From contig JAJPHE010000138.1 in assembly GCA_021325435.1 (NCBI GenBank), positions 1 to 64,000 of the forward strand: 64,000 nt of DNA. The letters run 5' to 3'. The notes below the pieces were generated by a model. That model saw nothing but the letters and a program-made list of their open reading frames with translations, searched no databases and was not told where the DNA came from. How positions within the stretch are numbered: the stretch's first letter is position 1; each line of letters opens with the position of its first letter. This DNA comes from Actinomycetota bacterium (GTDB lineage Bacteria; Actinomycetota; Acidimicrobiia; Acidimicrobiales; JAJPHE01). A program made the translations under genes and the position numbers. Below are positions 1 through 8,325 of the stretch, piece after piece.

Positions 1-621
1 CGCCGCCTTCGACGCAACCTTGGTCGAGGCCACCTTGGTCGAGGCCGCCTTGGCCGGCGAGCGACGGCTGCTGGCCGCCGGGGCCGCGCCGGTCAGCTGG
101 TCGATGCGGTCCAGGATGGTGGAGCGGCTCTTGCCGGCCTTCTCGGCTTGGCGCACCTCTTCCAGCTCGTCGGGGTCGAGCTCTGCCAGGAGCGGGACGA
201 TCTCGCTCACCCGCAGATCGTCGTAGTCGGCGATCGGGAAGAGCTCGGGCCCTCCCAGCTCCTCCTCTTCTTCCTCTTCGACCTCGTGGGGCACCCGGGT
301 CAGGACCCGGATCGACTCGGTCGGCTCCTCCTCGGCCACCGTCGCCCGGCCGCCCACCACCGACGTGGCGGGGGCGGCGGCCTGGGAGACGCCGGCGAAG
401 GTGCCCCCCGAAGCCGCCGGCACCGCTCCGGGCGAGGCGGGGAGGGTGACGACCCGGCCGACCTCGCGCCGGCTGATGCGCGAGAAGGCGATCAGCACGG
501 CGGCGGCGAGAACGCTGCAGCCGATCGAGATGTAGATGGGCAGCAGCGAGTCCTGGATGAAGCCGATGATCAGGGACACCGCGCCCACCAGCACGAGAGC
601 GATCGTCAGTAGCAGCAGCAC
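1..621 (-). CDS. Two-TM membrane protein with acidic and Lys/Ala-rich tail (3' end cut off)
   Basis: Not in the ORF track because its stop lies beyond the left edge. I read it from a GTG with GGGAG about 8 bases upstream. The 207 visible residues hold two hydrophobic segments (about 1-22 and 28-46), a low-complexity linker, an acidic stretch (EVEEEEEEE, about 113-121), a helical block (LRVSEIVPLLAELDPDELEE, about 136-155) and a basic Ser/Lys/Ala tail. It follows yggT, where many actinobacteria carry divIVA, but nothing visible resembles DivIVA. Family not recognised. The tail resembles nucleic-acid-binding histone-like tails only in composition. The function is unknown. Confidence 0.75.
   Translation of the reverse strand, partial: MLLLLTIALVLVGAVSLIIGFIQDSLLPIYISIGCSVLAAAVLIAFSRISRREVGRVVTLPASPGAVPAASGGTFAGVSQAAAPATSVVGGRATVAEEEPTESIRVLTRVPHEVEEEEEEELGGPELFPIADYDDLRVSEIVPLLAELDPDELEEVRQAEKAGKSRSTILDRIDQLTGAAPAASSRRSPAKAASTKVASTKVASKAA
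17..46. repeat. 15-bp perfect tandem duplication in coding tail
   Basis: ACCTTGGTCGAGGCC occurs twice head to tail. On the minus strand it encodes a repeated A-S-T-K-V unit in the Lys/Ala-rich tail of the partial membrane protein. The copy number is likely to vary by replication slippage. Confidence 0.85.
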
Positions 622-662
622 GGGGGGCAACTCCCAGGTCCGGTCCGGAGCAGGACCCCGGC

Positions 663-668
663 ATACTA
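663..668 (-). promoter_or_regulatory. Possible -10 element (TAGTAT) for the first gene
   Basis: A TANNNT-type hexamer lies about 41 bases upstream of the GTG, in the 94-base gap after yggT. The sequence about 17 bases upstream (GTTACC) is a weak -35. The gap also holds a short GGGC/GCCC inverted repeat. It suggests the gene can be transcribed apart from the dcw operon. Confidence 0.35.
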
Positions 669-715
669 AACGCGGGCATTGGCCCGGTAACGACTCCGGG
701 ACCGGTCGGCCCCCG

Positions 716-970
716 TCAGCGCAGGATCAGGCTGTCGATCAGGTAGAGCCCGGCCAGCACCACGATGGGCGACAGGTCGAGACCCATGCCACCCAGCGAC
801 ACCGGGGGCAGGGCCCGGCGGACCGGGCCCAGGACGGGCTCGGTGACGGTGCGCAGGAAGTTCACCACCGGCACCAGGGCGGATCCGGGCGCGATCGGGA
901 AGTAGCTGAGGATGATGCGGGCGAAGATGATGAGGACGTAGAGCTGCAGCAGCAGATGCAGGATGTGCAC
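716..970 (-). CDS. YggT family membrane protein
   Basis: An 84-residue protein with a hydrophobic N-terminal segment (LLLQLYVLIIFARIILSYF) and a hydrophobic C-terminal segment (LSPIVVLAGLYLIDSLILR). Between them is the family-like run around TVTEPVLGPVRRALPP. I start it at a GTG 7 bases after the sepF stop. The longer ORF in the track reads back through sepF in another frame. YggT proteins lie beside sepF and ftsZ in many Gram-positive genomes and are thought to act at the membrane in division or turgor control. The exact biochemical role is not established. Confidence 0.85.
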   Translation of the reverse strand: MHILHLLLQLYVLIIFARIILSYFPIAPGSALVPVVNFLRTVTEPVLGPVRRALPPVSLGGMGLDLSPIVVLAGLYLIDSLILR

Positions 971-977
971 AGGCGCG

Positions 978-1496
978 TCAGGCCCGGTAGAGGCCGCGCT
1001 CCTGAAGTCTCCGTTTCTCCTCCGCCGACACCTCGACGTTGGATGGGGTGAGCAGGAAGACCTGCTCGGCGACCTTGTCCATCGATCCACCCAGGGCGTA
1101 GGTGGCGCCGCTGCAGAAGTCGATCATGCGTCGGCCCAGCTCGCGGTCGGCGGCCTGCAGGTTGACGATCACCGGCTGGCTCGCCTTGAGGCGGTCGCCG
1201 ATCTCCTGCGCGTCGGAGAAGAGCCCGGGGGCGACCACGTGCACCTTGGCCGTCTGCACCGGGGTGATGGGCCGCACCACCGCCGGGCGGGGCTGGGTGC
1301 CCACTGCCTGGGTGACGGCGGGGTCGTCACGGTGGAGGGTGCGGATGCTCCCTGTGGACACCTCGTCAGGCTGGGCGTAGGCGCGCTGTTGCACCGGGCG
1401 CGCCGGCGGTGCCGGCTCCTCGTAGTGCTCGTATTCGTCGTAGTCGTCGTCGACCAGGCCGAGGTAGACCATCGCCCTGCGGACAAACGAAGGCAT
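978..1496 (-). CDS. sepF: Cell division protein SepF
   Basis: 172 residues. The N-terminus (MPSFVRRAMVYLGLVDDDYD) has the amphipathic membrane-binding helix followed by an acidic linker. The C-terminal domain (about 85-172) has the SepF core, including PVIVNLQ, the CSGATYALGG region and the VFLLTPSNVEV strand. The ATG has a strong AGGAGG upstream, so the longer track start is wrong. In actinobacteria, which lack FtsA, SepF anchors FtsZ to the membrane. It sits downstream of ftsZ-pgeF-yggS, its usual position. Confidence 0.95.
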   Translation of the reverse strand: MPSFVRRAMVYLGLVDDDYDEYEHYEEPAPPARPVQQRAYAQPDEVSTGSIRTLHRDDPAVTQAVGTQPRPAVVRPITPVQTAKVHVVAPGLFSDAQEIGDRLKASQPVIVNLQAADRELGRRMIDFCSGATYALGGSMDKVAEQVFLLTPSNVEVSAEEKRRLQERGLYRA

Positions 1497-1537
1497 CTTT
1501 CCAGCTCCCTCCTTTCGGGAGCCTATCGTTCCAGGGA

Positions 1538-2185
1538 TCACCCCCCCGGGCGCGGACCGAACAACGCCCGGCCCAGCCTGACCATGGTGGCCCCCTCGGC
1601 CACAGCCACCTCGAGGTCGTCGGTCATCCCCATCGAGACCTCTTCCAACCCCAGACGGCGGGCCTCCCCGGCCAGCCACCGAAAGCCCTCACGGGAGTTG
1701 TCGGGGGGCCCGGGGACACCGACCGCCATGAGGCCGTCGACCCGGTTCCCGGCCAGCCGCAGCCCGGTCACCAGGTCCTCGACCTCCCCGGGCGGGCAGC
1801 CGCCGCGCTCGGGCCCGCCGGCCAGCCTCACCTCGACCAGCATGGCGGCCGCCGGCGCCGCCCGGGTGATCGCCGCTGCTTCCTCCCGCCGATCCACCGA
1901 CTGCCACAGGTGCACCACCGGGGCCAACGAGCGGACCTTGTTGCGCTGCACCGCCCCAAGGAAGTGCCAGCGGGGCCCGCTCACCTCTGCCGCTTTGGCC
2001 AGCAACTCCTGGGCGTAGTTCTCGCCGATGTCGGCGACGCCTGCCCCCAGGGCGGCGGCCACCGCCTCGGCCGGCTGGCCTTTGGTGACCGCCACGATCC
2101 GGACCTCGGCCGGATCCCGCCCGGCCGACGCGATCCGGCCCCGGGCCGCGTCCAGGGCGGCGCCCACCGTCTCGGGGGTGATCAA
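1538..2185 (-). CDS. YggS/PROSC-type pyridoxal phosphate homeostasis protein
   Basis: About 215 residues with the alanine-racemase-like barrel. The PLP lysine is in VAVTKGQPAE, followed by IGENYAQE and WHFLGAVQRNK. Near the C-terminus are SMGMTDDLEVAV and RLGRALFG, which bind the cofactor phosphate in this family. These proteins carry PLP and affect amino-acid and PLP balance rather than catalysing a known reaction. The best start is a TTG overlapping the pgeF stop (TTGA), with GGAGG only 2 bases upstream. A GTG six codons downstream is the alternative. Confidence 0.9.
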   Translation of the reverse strand: MITPETVGAALDAARGRIASAGRDPAEVRIVAVTKGQPAEAVAAALGAGVADIGENYAQELLAKAAEVSGPRWHFLGAVQRNKVRSLAPVVHLWQSVDRREEAAAITRAAPAAAMLVEVRLAGGPERGGCPPGEVEDLVTGLRLAGNRVDGLMAVGVPGPPDNSREGFRWLAGEARRLGLEEVSMGMTDDLEVAVAEGATMVRLGRALFGPRPGG

Positions 2186-2853
2186 GGCCTCCAGACCGCC
2201 ATGGCCTGACGCTCGGTCTCGGCCCGGGCCCGGTGCGAGTAGTGCTCGGCCGAGCAGGAGGTACACACCCCCGCGTCAGAGTGGAGGCGGGCGCCGGCCG
2301 CCTCCACTGATGCGGCCACCGCCCGCGGCAGGTCCAGGGCCGCCCGGCCGCTGGCGGTGTCGGCCCGGACCTCGTCGCCGAGGCGGGCCGCCACCATGTC
2401 GAGGTCGGTGGGCGAGAACTCGTAGCACTCCGGCCGAATGCACGGCCCGAGGGCGGCGACGATGTCGGCGGCCCCCAGGGTGCGCATGGCGTCGACCGCC
2501 GCCTCGAGCACGCCGGCGGCGAGCCCCCGCCATCCGGCGTGCACGGCGGCGAACACGCCATCCGGGCTGGCCAGGGCGACCGGCGCGCAGTCGGCGGTGA
2601 ACACGGCGAGGGCGGCGTCCGGCCTGGCCGTCACCAGGGCGTCGCCGTCGGCGCCCCTCGGCTCACCCGCCTGGGTGACCACCACGCAGCCGGCGCCGTG
2701 CACCTGACGCAGGTAGCTCCAGGGCCGGTCGACCACGGCCCGGCGGCGGTCGTCGACGCCGGCGCCGGCGGTCAGGCCCAGGTCCCCCTGGGAGCGCCCG
2801 GTCCACAGCGCCTCGACGCCTCCGGGGAGGGCGGTCCGTCGGGGCGGCGTCAA
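2182..2853 (-). CDS. pgeF: PgeF/YfiH family multicopper-type purine nucleosidase/laccase-domain protein
   Basis: 223 residues. It has the family hallmarks QVHG, FTADCAPVAL, VHAGWRGL and GPCIRPECYEF, which supply the His/Cys metal site. Family members act on purine nucleosides or polyphenols. E. coli YfiH has also been linked to editing of peptidoglycan precursors, which would suit its place between ftsZ and yggS. The start is a TTG 4 bases after the ftsZ stop, with AGGAG only one base from it, so initiation probably depends on coupling to ftsZ. Confidence 0.9.
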   Translation of the reverse strand: MTPPRRTALPGGVEALWTGRSQGDLGLTAGAGVDDRRRAVVDRPWSYLRQVHGAGCVVVTQAGEPRGADGDALVTARPDAALAVFTADCAPVALASPDGVFAAVHAGWRGLAAGVLEAAVDAMRTLGAADIVAALGPCIRPECYEFSPTDLDMVAARLGDEVRADTASGRAALDLPRAVAASVEAAGARLHSDAGVCTSCSAEHYSHRARAETERQAMAVWRP

Positions 2854-2857
2854 GCTC

Positions 2858-3931
2858 CTACTTGAGGAACGAAGGGACGTCGAAGTCGTCGTCGCCGAGG
2901 TCGATGTCCGCCTCGGGCAGCGGAGCCGGCTGGCGCTCGCCCAGCCCCAGCCCGCCTCGCCGGTCGTCGGGGCGTTCGCCCTCCCAGCGCTCGAACCCGG
3001 CGGCGATGACGGTCACTCGGACCTCGTCGCCCATGCCGTCGTCGATGACGCTGCCGAAGATGATGTTGGCGTCGGGGTGGGCGACGCCGTGGATGATCTC
3101 GGCCGCCTCGTTGACCTCGAACAGCCCGAGGTCGCTGCCACCGGCGATGTTGAGCAGGATCCCCCGGGCCCCCTCGATCGAGGCTTCGAGCAGCGGGCTG
3201 GTGATGGCGGCCCGGGCCGCGTTGACCGCCCGGCCCTCGCCGGAGGCGGTGCCGATGCCCATGATGGCGGTGCCGGCGTTGCTCATGATCATCTTCACGT
3301 CGGCGAAGTCGGTGTTGATCAGGCCGGGCGTGGTGATCAGGTCGGTGATGCCCTGCACGCCCTGCAGGAGGACCTCGTCGGCCATCTTGAAGGCGTTGAC
3401 CATCGACGTCTTGTCGTTGGAGACCGTCAGCAGCCGGTCGTTGGGGATGATGATGAGGGTGTCGACCTTCTCCTTCAGCCGCTGGATGCCCGAGTCGGCC
3501 TGAACGGCCCGGCGACGACCCTCGAAGGAGAACGGGCGGGTCACCACCCCGATCGTCAGGGCGCCCAGGCTCTTGGCGATCTCGGCGACGACCGGAGCGC
3601 CGCCGGTGCCGGTGCCGCCGCCCTTGCCGGCGGTGATGAAGACCATGTCGGCGCCCTTGAGCACCTCTTCGATCTCGTCGCGATGCTCCTCGGCCGCCTG
3701 ACGTCCGACCTCGGGGTCGGAGCCGGCGCCGAGCCCCCGGGTGAGCTGACGGCCGATGTCGAGCTTCACGTCGGCGTCGCTCATCAGGAGGGCCTGGGCG
3801 TCGGTGTTGATCGCGATGAACTCCACACCCTTCAGGCCGGCGTCGATCATCCGGTTGACGGCGTTCACACCCCCGCCGCCGATGCCGACCACTTTGATGA
3901 CTGCGATGTAGTTCTGCGAGGAGCTCGCCAT
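2858..3931 (-). CDS. ftsZ: Cell division GTPase FtsZ
   Basis: 357 residues. The tubulin signature [10 protein letters not shown] is near residue 105. [16 protein letters not shown] opens the nucleotide-binding domain and NTDAQAL follows. The T7-loop region is [17 protein letters not shown]. The acidic C-terminal peptide ([16 protein letters not shown]) is the usual docking tail for SepF and related partners. The C-terminal linker is short. The ATG has GGGAGG about 11 bases upstream. The 184-base upstream gap has a repeat-rich element that may drive ftsZ separately from the rest of the dcw operon. Confidence 0.98.
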   Translation of the reverse strand: MASSSQNYIAVIKVVGIGGGGVNAVNRMIDAGLKGVEFIAINTDAQALLMSDADVKLDIGRQLTRGLGAGSDPEVGRQAAEEHRDEIEEVLKGADMVFITAGKGGGTGTGGAPVVAEIAKSLGALTIGVVTRPFSFEGRRRAVQADSGIQRLKEKVDTLIIIPNDRLLTVSNDKTSMVNAFKMADEVLLQGVQGITDLITTPGLINTDFADVKMIMSNAGTAIMGIGTASGEGRAVNAARAAITSPLLEASIEGARGILLNIAGGSDLGLFEVNEAAEIIHGVAHPDANIIFGSVIDDGMGDEVRVTVIAAGFERWEGERPDDRRGGLGLGERQPAPLPEADIDLGDDDFDVPSFLK

Positions 3932-4010
3932 GGGTTTTGAGGCCTCCCGTGGGATTCGTCTGCCCGTCGCCGCCGGGCCCCGGCCGGGCCACCCCCTCCA
4001 CCGGAAGCAG

Positions 4011-4052
4011 CCTCAACCTCAACCTGAGGTCTAGAGTTATGTCAACCTCAGC
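4011..4052 (-). promoter_or_regulatory. Repeat-rich control element upstream of ftsZ
   Basis: On the minus strand this reads CTGAGGT, 14 bases, ACCTCAG (a perfect 7-bp inverted repeat), running into two further tandem TTGAGG units. A TTGACA hexamer sits inside the first spacer at 4040-4045. No good -10 lies 17 bases further on, so either TTGACA is not a -35 or the promoter is unusual. The position 80-120 bases before the ftsZ ATG suggests a regulator site for ftsZ. The protein that binds is unknown. Confidence 0.5.
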
Positions 4053-4115
4053 CGATGGGTGACACCGTAAGGCCTGGCCCCCTCGGAGGTCAAGCTTCCG
4101 GTTTTTCCGGCGCGC

Positions 4116-4922
4116 CTATCGACGGGTGAGGGCGGGCTGGTCGGGCACCCGCAGGTCGATGGTCTGCACACCGGTCATGTCGACCGAGGCGAGCACCGTC
4201 GACAGCGCGGTCATCTTGGCCGCCACGTCCACCGGCGGGCCGAGGTCGACCACCGCGCCCGAGCCCAGCGTCATGCTCACCCCCCCGGCGGGGGTGGGGC
4301 CGACGGCCACCACCTGGGCCCGCAACGGCGAAGGGAGGGCGGCGATCACCGACAGCGACCCGATGGCCTGGCGGGGCAGGCTCGAGCCGGGGGCGCCGGC
4401 GGCGGGCATCCCCCCCAGGTCGACCAGTCCGGGCACGGGCGCCACGCTGATGTCGAGGACCCTTCCGGACGCGTCGACCTCGGCCCAGTGCAGGGCAGCG
4501 TTCTCGAGTTGGGCCACGGGCGTGCGGGCGGTGACGTCGATCGTCACGGTGGAGGGCCACGACCGCCGGACCGTCACCGTGTCCACCCACGGCAGGCGTA
4601 GGGCCAGGGCGGCGGTGGCCGCCGGGTCGACGTCGATGAGGGGCCGGTGGGCGATCGAGGCGAGGGCGGAGGAGACGGCCCGGGCTCGGGCCGGGCTCAC
4701 CCCGTCGACCCGGACGGCCGACACCGAGAGCCAGGGCGAGTGCAGCACCAGGGCGGTGAGGGCGGCGGTCCCGAAGACGGCTACGAAGCCGACCAGGATG
4801 CGCAACCGTTGACGACCCTGGTGGCGGGCTACGGCGATGCGGCGCTGGCGGATCCGCGGGTCCATGGGCCGGGGCGGGGGACGGGGCGGGGCGGCTGGGC
4901 CGCGGGGCGGGGCGATGCTCAC
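4116..4922 (-). CDS. ftsQ: Cell division protein FtsQ
   Basis: 268 residues in the bitopic FtsQ/DivIB form: a Pro/Arg-rich cytoplasmic N-terminus (1-40), one membrane segment (LRILVGFVAVFGTAALTALVL, about 41-61), a POTRA domain (WLSVSAVRVDGVSPARA...) and the FtsQ beta domain with RRSWPSTVTIDVTAR. It belongs to the divisome FtsQLB subcomplex. The GTG start overlaps the murB stop (GTGA). Confidence 0.92.
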   Translation of the reverse strand: MSIAPPRGPAAPPRPPPRPMDPRIRQRRIAVARHQGRQRLRILVGFVAVFGTAALTALVLHSPWLSVSAVRVDGVSPARARAVSSALASIAHRPLIDVDPAATAALALRLPWVDTVTVRRSWPSTVTIDVTARTPVAQLENAALHWAEVDASGRVLDISVAPVPGLVDLGGMPAAGAPGSSLPRQAIGSLSVIAALPSPLRAQVVAVGPTPAGGVSMTLGSGAVVDLGPPVDVAAKMTALSTVLASVDMTGVQTIDLRVPDQPALTRR

Positions 4923-5842
4923 CGGTCAGTCTCCTCGGGGAAGCCGACCAGCTTCACCTCGGGGCGCAGGCGGATGCCGGTCTTCGACTCGACCGCGTCG
5001 GCGACTATTTCCATCAGCTTCCTCACGTCGTCGGCCGACCCCTCCGGGTCGGCCTGGATGAAGTTGGCGTGCTTGGGCGACACCTGGGCCGCGCCGTGGC
5101 GGCGGCCCTTGAGGCCGGCCATGTCCACCAGTCGGCCGGCGGAGTCTCCGGGCGGATTGGTGAACACCGAGCCGGCGTTCTGCCCGCCGGGCTGGTTGGC
5201 CCGCCTCCACCGGACGATCTCGGAGATGAGCTCCTCGGAGCGGGCCCGGTCGCCTGCGGCCAGCTCGAAGTCGGCTCGGACCACGACGTGGTGGGCGGCG
5301 ACGCTCGAGGTCCGGTAGCCGTAGCGGAGGTCCTCGAGGACCCGGTCGCCGTCGTCGCCCCCCTGCAGGTCGACGAACCGCCAGGCCGACAGGCAGGCCG
5401 CCATGTCCGAGCCGTGGCCCCCGGCGTTCATCCGCACCGCCCCGCCGACTGATCCCGGCACCCCGACCGCCCACTCGAGGCCGGTGAGCCCGGCAGCCGC
5501 CGTCTGGCGGGCGAGGACGGGCAGGCCGGCGGCGGCGCCGGCGGCCACGTGCTTTCCGTCGATGCGGATGTCGGCGAAGGCCTTGCCCAGCGTGACCACC
5601 AGGCCGGGGAACCCGGCGTCGGAGACCAGGAGGTTGGAGCCCTTGCCAACCACCAGCACGGCCAGGCCGGTCGACCCGACCGCCCGGGCGGCTAGGCGCA
5701 GGTCGTCCTCGCTTTGCGCCTCGAGGAACAGGGCGGCGGCCCCGCCCACCCGGTAGGTGGTCAGCGGGCCGAGGGGCACCTGCCGGCGGGCCCGGTCGCC
5801 GAGGACGGCGGCCGCCTCGTCGACCGCCTGGGCCAGGGTCAC
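4919..5842 (-). CDS. murB: UDP-N-acetylenolpyruvoylglucosamine reductase MurB
   Basis: 307 residues. The FAD-binding parts are PLGPLTTYRVGG, VVGKGSNLLVSDAGFPG and AVGVPGSVGGAVRMNAG. The catalytic serine region is GSVFTNPPGDSAGRLVD and the late glutamate region is RPEVKLVG. MurB reduces enolpyruvyl-UDP-GlcNAc to UDP-MurNAc with NADPH. I start it at the GTG that overlaps the murC stop (GTGA). The longer track ORF adds 21 residues that read back into murC. Confidence 0.95.
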   Translation of the reverse strand: MTLAQAVDEAAAVLGDRARRQVPLGPLTTYRVGGAAALFLEAQSEDDLRLAARAVGSTGLAVLVVGKGSNLLVSDAGFPGLVVTLGKAFADIRIDGKHVAAGAAAGLPVLARQTAAAGLTGLEWAVGVPGSVGGAVRMNAGGHGSDMAACLSAWRFVDLQGGDDGDRVLEDLRYGYRTSSVAAHHVVVRADFELAAGDRARSEELISEIVRWRRANQPGGQNAGSVFTNPPGDSAGRLVDMAGLKGRRHGAAQVSPKHANFIQADPEGSADDVRKLMEIVADAVESKTGIRLRPEVKLVGFPEETDR

Positions 5843-7209
5843 CGGGGCGATCCCATCAGCTCGTCGGGCAGGGAGGTGAGGTCGCCGGCGCCGAGGGTGA
5901 GGCACAGGTCACCCGGGCGCAGCTCGGCCCGCAGCCACTGGACGAGCTCGGGGCGGGTGGGGAGGTACACGACCGGCTTGCCGGGCTCCGCTCCGGCCAC
6001 GGCGTCGGCGACCAGCTTGCCGGACACCCCGGGGCGGGGGGCCTCGCCCGAGCCGTAGACGTCGGTGACGACCACCACGTCGGCCGCCGAGAAGGCCCCG
6101 GCGAAATCGGGCCACAGGGCGGCCGTGCGCGAGTAGCGGTGCGGCTGGAACACGCACACCACCCGATTCCAGCCGCCGGCGGCCGCGGTGGCGAGGACCG
6201 GTTCGACCTCGCCGGGAAGGTGGGCGTAGTCGTCGACGTAGGTGACGCCGTCGGACTCGCCGCGGAACTGGAAGCGGCGGGCGACCCCCGTGTAGCGGGC
6301 CAGGGCCGAGCCGGCGGCGGCCGGGTCCACCCCGAGCAGCAGGGCGGTGACGGCGGCGGCGGCGGCGTTGCGGGCGTTGTGCACCCCCGGCACGGCCAGC
6401 CTGATCTCGAGGACGGACTCTCCGGCGTGCTCCAACCGGAAGGAGGTGCCGCCCCGGCCCCCCTCCAGGCCGGTCATGCGGTAGTCCGCCCCGGCGGAGG
6501 TGCCGTAGGTGACGGCCCCCGCCGCCCGCCCCACCTCGGCGGCCCGTGGGTCGTCGGCGCAGGCCACCTTGGCCCCGGGCTTGTCCTGCAGAAAGCGGTG
6601 GAAGGCGTCGACCAGGGCCTCGAACGACCCGTAGTGCTCGAGATGGTCCGGCTCGACGCTGGTGACCACCCCCGCTTCCGCGGGCAGCAGGAGGAAGGTG
6701 CCGTCACTCTCGTCGGCTTCGACGACCATCCACTCGCCGTCGCTCCAGGCCGCCCCCGACCCGATCTCGTTCAGCTCGCCCCCGATGATGAACGACGGCC
6801 GCCACCCCGCCTCGATCAGACAGAGAGTCAGCATCGACGACGTCGTGGTCTTGCCGTGGGTGCCGGCCACCGCCACTCCCCGCCGGGTGGCGACGATGGC
6901 CGCCAGGATGTCGGCCCGGCTGAGAACCGGGACGCCGACCTCGCCGGCGCGAACCACCTCCGGGTTCGACGGGGGGATGGCGGTCGACACCGCCACCATC
7001 TCCGCCTCCCCCACGTGGGCCGGATCGTGGCCGATGGCGACCCGCACGCCCCGGGCCCGCAGCGCCTCGGTGCCGAGCGACGCCTTGAGGTCGCTGCCGC
7101 TCACCTGATGGCCCATGGCGGCCAGGACGGTGGCGATGGCGCTCATACCGGCGCCACCGACGCCGACCACGTGGATGCGCCGGCGGGCCGACAGGTCCGG
7201 ATGGCTCAC
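5839..7209 (-). CDS. murC: UDP-N-acetylmuramate--L-alanine ligase MurC
   Basis: 456 residues, the normal length. An N-terminal Rossmann segment (RRIHVVGVGGAGMSAIA) precedes the ATP P-loop GTHGKTTTSSM near residue 115. VVEADESDGTFL and EPDHLEHYGS are the central domain motifs, and VFQPHRYSRT starts the C-terminal domain. It adds L-Ala to UDP-MurNAc, the first Mur ligase step. The ATG overlaps the murG stop (ATGA). Confidence 0.97.
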   Translation of the reverse strand: MSHPDLSARRRIHVVGVGGAGMSAIATVLAAMGHQVSGSDLKASLGTEALRARGVRVAIGHDPAHVGEAEMVAVSTAIPPSNPEVVRAGEVGVPVLSRADILAAIVATRRGVAVAGTHGKTTTSSMLTLCLIEAGWRPSFIIGGELNEIGSGAAWSDGEWMVVEADESDGTFLLLPAEAGVVTSVEPDHLEHYGSFEALVDAFHRFLQDKPGAKVACADDPRAAEVGRAAGAVTYGTSAGADYRMTGLEGGRGGTSFRLEHAGESVLEIRLAVPGVHNARNAAAAAVTALLLGVDPAAAGSALARYTGVARRFQFRGESDGVTYVDDYAHLPGEVEPVLATAAAGGWNRVVCVFQPHRYSRTAALWPDFAGAFSAADVVVVTDVYGSGEAPRPGVSGKLVADAVAGAEPGKPVVYLPTRPELVQWLRAELRPGDLCLTLGAGDLTSLPDELMGSPR

Positions 7210-8318
7210 CGGCGGGCCCCGTGCCGCTCGACCAGGTCAGCCACCCGCCCGGCGGCGCCGGGTCCGCCGACCCGGCGGGCGGCCTCGCCCATGTTCTCCA
7301 GCCGCCCCGGGTCGGCGAGGAGCGGCTCGATGATGGCGGCCAGCCGGTCGGCGCTGCACTCGGCGTCGGGGACGAGCACGGCTGCCCCCTGCCGCTCCAG
7401 GGCCCGGCCGTTGGCGGTCTGATGGTCACCCGGTGCGATCGGCAGCGGAACTAGGACCGAGGCCACCCCCACGGCGGCCAGCTCGGCCACGGTGGTGCCA
7501 CCGGCCCGCCCCAGGAACAGGTCGGCCGCCTCCAGCACCAGGGGCATGCGGTCCTCGTACTCGACCGCCCGGTAGAACAGCCCCGGCGGGGACGGTAGGG
7601 CGGCCGATATCTCCGGCCAGTCTCGGCTTCCGACGGCGTGGTGGACGGAGAGATCGAGCCGCGACGCCCAACGCTCGACCAGACCAAGGGTGGCCCGGTT
7701 CACGCTGCGGGCTCCGAGCGAGCCGCTCATGACGGCCAGGACCAGCCGGTCCTCGGGAAGGTCCAGCTCGGCTCGGGCCTTTCGACGGCCCTCCGCCGAG
7801 CGGTCGGCGCCGGCGATCTCGGGCCGCACCGGGTTTCCGGTCACCACCTCGCGGGGCAGGCCGGTGCCCGGGAAGGCCACCGCCGACGCCCGGGCGAACC
7901 GGGCCACCAGCCGGTTGGCCGACCCGGCCCGGGCGTTCTGCTCGGTGACCACCAGCGGGATGCGCAACACGACAGCGGCCAGGGCGCACGGGAGGCTGGC
8001 GTATCCGCCGACGGAAAGGACCACCGAGGGGCGGCGGCTGGCCAGCAGGACGATGGCCCGGGCGGCGGCCAGGGCCAACCCGGCGGCGGACACCAGGCTG
8101 GTGAGGCTGAGCCGTCGGGGGATCCCCCGCCCGGGCAGGAGGACCAGCGGGTAGCCCGCCTCGGGCACCAGGCGGGCCTCGAGCCCACGGCGCGACCCGA
8201 CGAACAGCAGCGAGGAGGGCGGGTGGCCCCGCTCCACCAGCTCGGACGCCACCGCCAGGGCCGGTTGGATGTGGCCGCCGGTGCCACCGCCGGCGATCAC
8301 GGCGAAGGGCCGGCTCAA
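7206..8318 (-). CDS. murG: UDP-GlcNAc--undecaprenyl-PP-MurNAc-pentapeptide transferase MurG
   Basis: 370 residues of GT28 fold. The glycine-rich loop GGGTGGHIQPALA is at residues 9-21, with SVGGYASLP and TEQNARAGSANR following. The C-terminal donor site includes LFLGRAGGTTVAELAAVG. It converts lipid I to lipid II on the inner membrane face. The start is TTG, with GAGG 5 bases upstream, just after the ftsW stop. Confidence 0.95.
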   Translation of the reverse strand: MSRPFAVIAGGGTGGHIQPALAVASELVERGHPPSSLLFVGSRRGLEARLVPEAGYPLVLLPGRGIPRRLSLTSLVSAAGLALAAARAIVLLASRRPSVVLSVGGYASLPCALAAVVLRIPLVVTEQNARAGSANRLVARFARASAVAFPGTGLPREVVTGNPVRPEIAGADRSAEGRRKARAELDLPEDRLVLAVMSGSLGARSVNRATLGLVERWASRLDLSVHHAVGSRDWPEISAALPSPPGLFYRAVEYEDRMPLVLEAADLFLGRAGGTTVAELAAVGVASVLVPLPIAPGDHQTANGRALERQGAAVLVPDAECSADRLAAIIEPLLADPGRLENMGEAARRVGGPGAAGRVADLVERHGARR

Positions 8319-8325
8319 CCGAGCC

